The position numbers and the translations under genes were made by a program. From Desulfovibrio sp. UBA4079 (lineage in GTDB: Bacteria; Desulfobacterota; Desulfovibrionia; Desulfovibrionales; Desulfovibrionaceae), in NCBI GenBank assembly GCA_002382645.1, contig DFYP01000103.1, positions 1 through 5,118 of the forward strand: 5,118 bases of DNA. The letters are read 5' to 3'. This document shows positions 1-4,376 of the stretch, piece by piece (positions within the stretch are counted from its first letter, which is position 1; each line of letters begins with the position of its first letter). The notes under the pieces were generated by a model. The model was not told the DNA's origin. It did not search any database and saw only the letters and a list, made by a program, of their open reading frames with translations.

Positions 1-504
1 GGCGGCCGCGTCCGGGGCCTGGGTGCGCGACGCGGGCTGCACCGGGGCCGCCAGGCCGCTGGCCGCGGGATCGGGCAGGGGTTCGTGCGCCGTGATGTTG
101 GCCTGGAACAGGGCGGTCCACTGGCGGTGCAGGGGCTGGTCCGCAAGCAGGCTGGCGTGGATGTGCGGCAGGGGGGTGTGCTGCGAGAGTTCCCGGGGGT
201 CCAGCCCGGCCAGCCGGGGCAGGAGGTGGGCGTAACGCTCGTGGGCCAGGCAGGTCTCGTAGAGCAGGGCCGCCAGCACCAGGTCGCCCTGAAGCTCGCC
301 CGAGACCACCTCGTCGATGAGTTTCTCCAGCTTGCGGGTGCGGTGCCCGGCCATGGCCTGGAGCAGGAACTGGTGCATGAAGTCGTCCAGGGGTTCCCGC
401 CGCAGATGCTCGAGCATCTCGTTGAAGCTCAGGTTCTGGGTCGGATGGGCCATGAAGCAGCCCACTCCGGCCACGTTGTCCATCAGCCGCAGTTCGTAGC
501 GCAT
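1..504 (-). CDS. Conserved-looking protein of unknown function, 3' end cut off by the window edge
   Basis: An open minus-strand frame runs from ATG at 504-502 to the left edge without a stop, giving at least 168 residues. The start is supported by AAGGA at 516-512, seven bases upstream. It follows the diguanylate cyclase stop by 22 bases, so it is probably the third gene of that operon. The protein begins MRYELRLMDNVAGVG. Residues 1-140 look soluble and mainly helical, with a charged patch (RTRKLEKLIDEVV, about 66-78) and several histidines. From about residue 143 it becomes Ala/Pro-rich and probably disordered. I see no signal peptide, membrane segment or catalytic motif, and I do not recognise the family. 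A role linked to the cyclase is only suggested by position. The reading frame has the codon character of its neighbours, so I am fairly sure it is a real gene; its function is open. Confidence 0.8.
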   Translation of the reverse strand, partial: MRYELRLMDNVAGVGCFMAHPTQNLSFNEMLEHLRREPLDDFMHQFLLQAMAGHRTRKLEKLIDEVVSGELQGDLVLAALLYETCLAHERYAHLLPRLAGLDPRELSQHTPLPHIHASLLADQPLHRQWTALFQANITAHEPLPDPAASGLAAPVQPASRTQAPDAAA

Positions 505-526
505 GGAGGTTTCCTTTGGGATCGGT

Positions 527-1462
527 TCAGATGTCCGGGCCGACGTCTCCGTCTTCCCAGAGCGCCACGCGGTTGCGGCCCTGTTCCTTGGCCCGGTACA
601 GGGCGCGGTCGGCGCGCTCGAGCATGTCCTCGAAGAGGTTGGAGCCGAACTTGGGCTCCAGGGAATATTCGGCCACGCCCACGCTCACGGTGTTCCCCAG
701 GTGCACGCCCTGGGCCTCGTAGGGGTTCTGGACCACGGCCTGGCGGATGCGCTCGGCCAGGAGCCGGGCCTCCTCGCAGCCGGAGTTGGGGGCCAGGACC
801 ACGAACTCCTCGCCCCCGGCGCGGGCCAGCAGGTCCGAGCCGCGGATGGACTCGCTGATGCGCTCGGTGATGTGCTGGAGGAAGCGGTCACCCATGAGGT
901 GGCCGTGCTGGTCGTTCACGTTCTTGAAGTGGTCGATGTCGATCATCAGGCAGGAGAACTTGGACCCGGAGCGCAGGGCGATGTGCAGGAGCCGGGGGCC
1001 CTCGGTGACCAGGAAGCGCCGGTTGCGCAGGCCCGTGAGCGGGTCCGTGATGGAGGCCCGCTCCAGGCGGGAGATGTGGTCCTTGATGGTCTCGGACATG
1101 CGGTTGAAGGCCATGCCCAGGAGCTTGAACTCCAAGGGCGCGTCCCGGAACTCGTTCAGGTCCACGGCCGAGCCGAAGCGGCCCTCCTGGATATCCCGGG
1201 CCGCGCGCACGAGAAGCCCCATGGGCCCGACGATGCGCTGGGCCAGGCGGCGGCCCAGGAACATGGCCCCGGCCAGGGCCAGGATCAGGCCCAGGAGGAT
1301 GGCCCCCAGGGCCGCGGCCGTGGAGACTTCCTCGCCCACCAGCACCAGGGCCAGCACAGCCAGGGCCGCCGGGGAGAGGACCAGGGCCGCGGCGTAAAGC
1401 CGCAGAAGCCCCCGCACGTGGTTGGAGGTGAACAGGTCGCGCCGCAGGTCGTGCAAGATCAT
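527..1462 (-). CDS. Membrane-bound HAMP-GGDEF diguanylate cyclase
   Basis: Predicted to make cyclic-di-GMP from two GTP at the inner face of the cytoplasmic membrane. It is 311 residues. Two hydrophobic segments (about 19-42 and 48-70) are joined by a loop of only a few residues, so there is no periplasmic sensor domain. A HAMP-like linker follows (about 71-136), then a GGDEF domain (about 137-303). Visible motifs are DPLTGLRNRR at 140-149, IDIDHFKNVND at 174-184, the active-site signature GGEEF at 216-220 and SVGVAEY at 260-266. The allosteric inhibitory site RxxD is present as RGSD at 207-210, exactly five residues before GGEEF, so product feedback is expected. The ATG at 1462 is chosen over upstream in-frame codons because GGGGAG lies five bases before it and its ATG overlaps the previous gene's TGA (ATGA), a sign of translational coupling. 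An open frame continues upstream to about 1849, but that stretch is the shadow of the preceding gene. Confidence 0.95.
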   Translation of the reverse strand: MILHDLRRDLFTSNHVRGLLRLYAAALVLSPAALAVLALVLVGEEVSTAAALGAILLGLILALAGAMFLGRRLAQRIVGPMGLLVRAARDIQEGRFGSAVDLNEFRDAPLEFKLLGMAFNRMSETIKDHISRLERASITDPLTGLRNRRFLVTEGPRLLHIALRSGSKFSCLMIDIDHFKNVNDQHGHLMGDRFLQHITERISESIRGSDLLARAGGEEFVVLAPNSGCEEARLLAERIRQAVVQNPYEAQGVHLGNTVSVGVAEYSLEPKFGSNLFEDMLERADRALYRAKEQGRNRVALWEDGDVGPDI

Positions 1463-2079
1463 GCCCGCTCCCCGATCCGGGACTTGTGCTCCCGCAGGCG
1501 TTCGCGCAGGACCCGCACGGCCTCGCCGCCGCCGCCGGAATGGTCCTCGTACTCGATGGCCTCGCCGCCCGAGAGGTGCAGGGCGATGACCTGGTCCTTG
1601 AGCTCGGCGTGGGTGATGTCGCGGTAGTAGATGTCCAGGCTGCCGGCGTCCTCCACCAGGTATTCCAGGGGCGCGAAGGACAGCGGCGGGAAGATCCGGC
1701 CCTGCTTGCGGGCCAGGACCAGGAAGTCGCGGCGCGGGGCCAGGAGCGTCAGGAGCAGGGTGTCGGGCAGGCGCCTGGCCAGCCAGTGGTCCAGGCAGCC
1801 GGAGTATTCCCAGACCGGGTAGACGTCGTCCTCCGGGGTCAGGCCGCACTCCCGCCGGGCCTCGGTCTCCAGGACCTCCAGCAGGTCCTCGCGGAAGCCG
1901 TCATAGAGCCGGCGCAGCAGGGCCGCGCCATAGACGTCGGCCGCAAGCGGCAGGGCCAGGAGCGCCGCGCCAAAGCGCAGGGACAAGGCCAGCCCCGCCC
2001 CCAGGCAGAGGAGGTAGGCCAGGGCCTTGAGCGCCGGGCTGGAGGCGAAGGTCAGCGCGAGACGGTCGCGGAGATCCAC
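1459..2079 (-). CDS. Two-helix membrane protein with a possible C-terminal PH-like domain
   Basis: A 206-residue protein, function unknown. Residues about 17-34 and 37-55 form a hydrophobic hairpin, preceded by a short N-terminus with positive charges. The remaining 150 residues are soluble and probably cytoplasmic. The last part (about 136-198) reads like alternating strands ending in a helix: LEYLVEDAG, then YYRDITHAELKD, ALHLSGGEAIEYED, then a Gly run and VRVLRERLREH. This pattern resembles bacterial PH-like domains, but there is no sequence signature to prove it. I choose GTG at 2079-2077: AGGGAG at 2091-2086 lies six bases upstream, and a promoter at 2133-2105 would put the transcript start near 2098. 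A TTG start at 2133 would therefore fall upstream of the transcript, inside the -35 box. The gene overlaps the diguanylate cyclase by four bases, suggesting coupled synthesis. A role as regulatory or membrane partner of the cyclase is inference. Confidence 0.85.
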   Translation of the reverse strand: MDLRDRLALTFASSPALKALAYLLCLGAGLALSLRFGAALLALPLAADVYGAALLRRLYDGFREDLLEVLETEARRECGLTPEDDVYPVWEYSGCLDHWLARRLPDTLLLTLLAPRRDFLVLARKQGRIFPPLSFAPLEYLVEDAGSLDIYYRDITHAELKDQVIALHLSGGEAIEYEDHSGGGGEAVRVLRERLREHKSRIGERA

Positions 2080-2085
2080 GGGCGG

Positions 2086-2091
2086 CTCCCT
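2086..2091 (-). promoter_or_regulatory. Ribosome binding site that decides the GTG start at 2079
   Basis: AGGGAG on the minus strand is six bases before GTG at 2079-2077. It supports the GTG over the in-frame TTG at 2133, which has no such site and overlaps the promoter. Confidence 0.7.
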
Positions 2092-2104
2092 GTAAATAGC
2101 CGTT

Positions 2105-2133
2105 GCTATACTGGCGGGCAGGGCCCGCGTCAA
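2105..2133 (-). promoter_or_regulatory. Sigma-70-like promoter for the membrane protein / diguanylate cyclase operon
   Basis: On the minus strand, TTGACG (2133-2128; five of six consensus bases) is followed by exactly 17 bases and TATAGC (2110-2105; four of six, with the first four matching). The expected start of transcription is near 2098, leaving a leader of about 19 bases that holds the AGGGAG site. The -35 box overlaps the last bases of the SGNH hydrolase gene, so the downstream operon can be transcribed on its own, in addition to any read-through. In such GC-rich sequence this pairing is unlikely to be chance, but it has not been tested. Confidence 0.65.
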
Positions 2134-2139
2134 CGCGGG
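2124..2139 (-). other. Perfect GC-rich inverted repeat at the SGNH gene stop codon
   Basis: CCCGCG and CGCGGG form a six-base-pair stem with a four-base loop (TTGA on the minus strand). The loop holds the TGA stop of the hydrolase gene (2132-2130), and the repeat overlaps the -35 box of the next operon. No T-run follows on the minus strand, so it is not a classical intrinsic terminator. It could end or stabilise the upstream mRNA, or touch promoter access. Short GC palindromes arise easily at this base composition, so a role is uncertain. Confidence 0.4.
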
Positions 2140-2708
2140 AGCGGGTTGCTGGCCACCGTCTCGAGCAGGTCCCGGGCCTGGGGCAGCAGGGCCCGGGCCA
2201 TGGCCTCGACCCCGTCGGCGTTGGGATGCAGGCCGTCGGGCAGGAGCAGGTCCGGGTCCTCCACATAGGGCGCCAGGATGTCGGGAAAGAGCGGCAGGCC
2301 GTGGCGCTTCGCCAGGGCCGGGTGCACGGCCTCGAAGGCCTCGGCCGGATACTCGTCCTCAAAGGCCAGGCAGCGCACGCCCACCAGGAGCACGGGCAGG
2401 TCCGCCCCGCGCAGGGCCGTGACCAGGGCCTCCAGGTTCTGTTCCACCTCGGCCGGGGAATAGCCCTGAAAGGAGTCGTTGGCCCCGAACTCCAGGAGGC
2501 AGGCCGCGGGCGCGCCGGCCAGGACCCGGTGCAGGCGGCGCAGGCCGTCGGCCGCGGTCTCGCCGGACACGCCGAAGTTCAGGGCCCGGATCTCCCGGCC
2601 CTCGACCCGGAGCAGGGCCTCCACCCGGGCGGGCAGGGCCTGGTTCGGGGCCAGGCCGTAGCCCGCGAACAGGCTGTCGCCGAAAAAGGCCAGGCGCGGG
2701 ACGCTCAC
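2130..2708 (-). CDS. Cytoplasmic GDSL/SGNH-family hydrolase (TesA/arylesterase-like)
   Basis: A 192-residue lipase/esterase of the SGNH superfamily, which hydrolyses ester or thioester bonds; the substrate cannot be told from sequence. All family blocks are visible: block I FFGDSLFAGYGL with nucleophile Ser12, block II NFGVSGET with oxyanion Gly49, block III EFGANDS with Asn77, and block V DGLHPN with the catalytic Asp158 and His161. The length fits the single-domain TesA-like group. Unlike E. coli TesA it starts directly at block I without a signal peptide, so it should act in the cytoplasm. Translation begins at GTG 2708-2706, three bases after the TAG of the upstream gene, with AGGA seven bases before it. 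It is thus very likely the last gene of the rdgC transcript. I leave the symbol empty because orthology to tesA is not shown. Confidence 0.92.
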   Translation of the reverse strand: MSVPRLAFFGDSLFAGYGLAPNQALPARVEALLRVEGREIRALNFGVSGETAADGLRRLHRVLAGAPAACLLEFGANDSFQGYSPAEVEQNLEALVTALRGADLPVLLVGVRCLAFEDEYPAEAFEAVHPALAKRHGLPLFPDILAPYVEDPDLLLPDGLHPNADGVEAMARALLPQARDLLETVASNPLPR

Positions 2709-2711
2709 GCC

Positions 2712-3236
2712 CTAGTCCTGGTTGACCCACTGGCCCACGAGCTGGGCGGTCTTGGGCCAGTCCTTGGCCAGCCGGGCCTTGAGGAACTCGGCATAGACCG
2801 AGTCCAGCATCTCCACGCACTTCTCCACCAGATAGAGCTTCTCCAGGAACTTGGAATCCGGGTCCTCGTCCTCCTGGTCGCGCAGGTCCACCTTGGGGGT
2901 CTTCAGGCCCGAGAGCCCGAAGTCGTCGGCCTTGAGCGTCACCTGCCAGGCGTCCTGGTCGATCTCCAGGCGGAGCTGGGCCTTGCTCACCTTCTTGCCG
3001 GTGCGCAGGCCGGTCTTGGCCTCGGCCAGCTCGCCGCGCGGGCTGGTCACTGAGGCGGTCTCCAGGGTCTCGCCCTCGCCGCCCTGCACCGAGACCTTGT
3101 GCTCCATGTGCAAGGCGAAGGACTGGCCCTTGGCGGTCTTGAACAGGCCCTGGCGTTTTTCCGAGGCGAACCAGAGCCAGGTCAGGAAGTCCTGGCCCAG
3201 GAGGGAGTTTTCGCGCTGTACCAATGTGAGGTCCAT
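2712..3236 (-). CDS. RdgC C-terminal half, separate gene
   Basis: A 174-residue protein that resembles the second half of RdgC, the ring-forming DNA-binding protein that restrains RecA-dependent recombination. From recalled E. coli RdgC, the segment TASVTSPRGELAEAKTGL through KKVSKAQLRLEIDQDAWQVTLKADDFGLSGLK and its acidic follow-up (about residues 61-125) matches the RdgC stretch that runs from an EEI..HIE.GK.V motif through LAL.W..RI.FV...D..LK. to the D...D segment, and ends in a helix like the RdgC C-terminus. The N-terminal part carries LGQDFLTWLWF (13-23), which I associate with RdgC-like proteins outside the enterics. The ATG at 3236-3234 has AGGAGG (3247-3242) five bases upstream, partly made of the stop codon of the preceding gene, in the same frame. 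The gene ends with TAG at 2714-2712. It probably assembles with the product of the upstream gene; that is inference. Confidence 0.8.
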   Translation of the reverse strand: MDLTLVQRENSLLGQDFLTWLWFASEKRQGLFKTAKGQSFALHMEHKVSVQGGEGETLETASVTSPRGELAEAKTGLRTGKKVSKAQLRLEIDQDAWQVTLKADDFGLSGLKTPKVDLRDQEDEDPDSKFLEKLYLVEKCVEMLDSVYAEFLKARLAKDWPKTAQLVGQWVNQD

Positions 3237-3241
3237 GCAGG

Positions 3242-3247
3242 CCTCCT
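3242..3247 (-). promoter_or_regulatory. Consensus Shine-Dalgarno overlapping the stop of the first RdgC half
   Basis: AGGAGG on the minus strand, with its first two bases being the AG of the TAG stop at 3248-3246. It is five bases from ATG 3236-3234, the same spacing and sequence as in front of the first half. This is the main evidence that the second half is translated independently, perhaps by re-initiation after termination. Confidence 0.85.
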
Positions 3248-3860
3248 AGACGAACAGGGTGGGTTCGAGGTTTTCCAGGGAGGCCGCGGCGTCCTCGCCG
3301 AGCATCTCCAGGGCCAGGAAAAAGGGCGAGAGCGGCTCCAGGTGGAGTTCGAAGGTCATGGCGAAGAGGTCCTCGAACAGGGCCCGGGCCTTGGCGTTGG
3401 TGGTGTCCAGCCAGATCTGGTTGTCCTGGGTGTTCCAGAGCGCGCTGAAGATCGCGGGCACGGGCAGGGAGCGGGCCCGGAGCTTGAGCTCCACCTGCTC
3501 CTTGAGCTCGCGCTTGCGGTCCCGGGACAGGAAGTTCTTGCCCTGTTCCTTGGCCTTGGCTGTCTCGGCCTTGAGCGCGATCTGGTAGTGCTTCTTGAAC
3601 ACCGCGGGCTGCACCCGGCGGGTCTCCAGGCGCAGGGAGAAGGCCAGGTAGTGGGCCTTTTCCGGGGGCGAGGAGGCGAAGGCCACGTCGAGCATGTCGT
3701 CGATGTTGGTCCAGCCGAAGGAGCGTTCGTCGGTGGTGGCGTCGATGTCGCGGAAGGCCCACTCCTTGAGACGGGCGGGCACGGCCTGGTAGAGGGTGGA
3801 GGGCACGTCCTCCACGATGCGGTAGCGGGTCAGGGCCACGCTGGACGAGAGAAAGCTCAC
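3246..3860 (-). CDS. rdgC: RdgC N-terminal half (RdgC-like, truncated relative to the family)
   Basis: A 204-residue protein resembling the first two thirds of RdgC, a nucleoid-associated ring dimer that binds double-stranded DNA and limits RecA loading. The clearest match to recalled E. coli RdgC is residues about 95-185: a Lys/Glu-rich helix (VFKKHYQIALKAETAKAKEQ), the LSRDRKRELKEQVELKLRARSLP segment like the family's K..LKDEV...LLPRAF, then NQIWLDTTNAKARALFEDLF like MMWIDT....ASAKKAED.L, and LEPLSP like PVVPLS. RSFGWTN (about 45-51) may match the family's MGW motif. Typical RdgC is about 300 residues in one chain; here the frame stops at TAG 3248-3246. I choose GTG 3860-3858 because AGGAGG (3871-3866) lies five bases upstream; the in-frame TTG at 3911 lacks such support. 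It heads a probable operon with the C-terminal half and the hydrolase. Confidence 0.8.
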   Translation of the reverse strand: MSFLSSSVALTRYRIVEDVPSTLYQAVPARLKEWAFRDIDATTDERSFGWTNIDDMLDVAFASSPPEKAHYLAFSLRLETRRVQPAVFKKHYQIALKAETAKAKEQGKNFLSRDRKRELKEQVELKLRARSLPVPAIFSALWNTQDNQIWLDTTNAKARALFEDLFAMTFELHLEPLSPFFLALEMLGEDAAASLENLEPTLFV

Positions 3861-3865
3861 GGGGT

Positions 3866-3871
3866 CCTCCT
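3866..3871 (-). promoter_or_regulatory. Ribosome binding site that decides the GTG start of the RdgC N-terminal half
   Basis: AGGAGG on the minus strand, five bases before GTG 3860-3858. This full consensus settles the start 17 codons downstream of the first possible in-frame TTG. Confidence 0.85.
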
Positions 3872-3898
3872 GTGGGGCTCGGGGCGAGTGAAGGTCCC

Positions 3899-3927
3899 TG
3901 GGTAAAACCAATTCCCGGCGATGTCCA
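3899..3927 (-). promoter_or_regulatory. Weak candidate promoter for the rdgC operon
   Basis: TGGACA (3927-3922 on the minus strand, five of six -35 bases) is followed by 17 bases and TACCCA (3904-3899), a poor -10 box. A promoter must lie in this divergent region, but the -10 match is weak and the true element may be elsewhere or of another sigma class. Confidence 0.25.
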
Positions 3928-3929
3928 GT

Positions 3930-3946
3930 CAGGGAACGGTCCCTTG
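3930..3946. promoter_or_regulatory. Imperfect 17-bp palindrome between divergent genes, possible operator
   Basis: CAGGGAACGGTCCCTTG is symmetrical at 12 of 16 non-central positions, and its core AGGGA/TCCCT (3931-3935 and 3940-3944) is perfect. It sits centrally in the divergent intergenic region, touching the -35 box of the rightward promoter and just upstream of the weak leftward one. That is where a shared repressor or activator site would be, but no known operator is recognised. Confidence 0.3.
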
Positions 3947-3972
3947 AGCCGGGCCCGGGTTTGGCCTATCGT
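3944..3972 (+). promoter_or_regulatory. Candidate sigma-70-like promoter for the small rightward gene
   Basis: TTGAGC (3944-3949, four of six) and TATCGT (3967-3972, four of six) are separated by exactly 17 bases. Transcription would start near 3979, giving a leader of about 23 bases that holds AGGAGG at 3991-3996. The spacing and placement are good, the boxes only moderate. Confidence 0.45.
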
Positions 3973-4001
3973 GGCCGGGAACGCACAGACAGGAGGCGGC
4001 C

Positions 4002-4376
4002 ATGCCGGATCAGGCTCTGGAACGGTTCATCGTCTTTTTGGAGGAGCGCGCGGCCCGGGTGCGGACCCTGGAGGCCGAGGCCGCCAAGGCCCTGGAGGGG
4101 CCCGAGGGCCAGACGGGTTTTGAACGGCACATGCGCGCCAAGGCCGAGCTTCTGGCGGCCCTGTCCCAGGACGGCAAGCCCCTGCTGGCGGAGATGCCCG
4201 AGGCCCAGGCCTCGCCCCTGGCCCGCAAGCTCAAGGTCTTCTCCGCGGGCGCGTCCAACTCCCTGCGCATCGGCAGCGTGTTCTACATGTCCGCGCTGCT
4301 CTACCCCGACGAGCACAAGCCGGGCGAGCCGAACAATCTCGAGGTCTTTATTTCCGAGTTGCGCCAGGCGGGCTGA
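4002..4376 (+). CDS. Small, mostly helical protein of unknown function
   Basis: A 124-residue soluble protein; I do not recognise the family. The ATG at 4002 has AGGAGG (3991-3996) five bases upstream, so start and expression are well supported. Residues 1-58 look like two amphipathic, partly coiled helices rich in Glu, Ala and Arg (LERFIVFLEERAARVRTLEAE at the start, RAKAELLAAL near 45-54). The C-terminal half has a distinctive, probably conserved core, SNSLRIGSVFYMSALLYPDE (85-104), followed by an acidic helix. There is no signal peptide, membrane span, cysteine motif or catalytic signature. It is the only rightward gene here and is divergent from the rdgC unit, with which it may share regulation. 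Its last 29 bases overlap the PilZ gene on the other strand. A protein-binding or structural role is conceivable, but nothing in the sequence assigns one. Confidence 0.88.
   Translation: MPDQALERFIVFLEERAARVRTLEAEAAKALEGPEGQTGFERHMRAKAELLAALSQDGKPLLAEMPEAQASPLARKLKVFSAGASNSLRIGSVFYMSALLYPDEHKPGEPNNLEVFISELRQAG

Noticed and set aside
503..1627. Long plus-strand open frame (374 codons) opposite the diguanylate cyclase
   Set aside because: It is antisense to a gene with unmistakable GGDEF motifs. Its translation is low-complexity, rich in Gly, Gln, His and Val, as expected when GC-rich coding DNA is read on the wrong strand.
1463..1849. N-terminal extension of the diguanylate cyclase
   Set aside because: The extension is Pro/Arg/Gly-rich shadow sequence of the upstream gene. 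The ATG at 1462 has a good Shine-Dalgarno and the ATGA overlap.
2124..2139. Intrinsic terminator after the hydrolase gene
   Set aside because: The stem is only six base pairs and no T-run follows it on the minus strand; I list it only as an inverted repeat.
1486..3053. Two long plus-strand open frames (1486-2268 and 2103-3053)
   Set aside because: Both lie opposite well-supported minus-strand genes and lack recognisable domains; stops are rare at this GC content, so such shadows are expected.
3246..3248. Pyrrolysine insertion at the TAG between the RdgC halves
   Set aside because: No pyrrolysine machinery is visible, the TAG is followed by a consensus Shine-Dalgarno and ATG, and the second half also ends with TAG. 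Simple termination and re-initiation explains the sequence better, though readthrough is not excluded.
2359..3762. 467-codon minus-strand frame spanning the RdgC halves and the hydrolase
   Set aside because: It is out of frame with three supported genes, is rich in Gly, Pro and Arg, and shows no domain. It does not indicate a fused gene.
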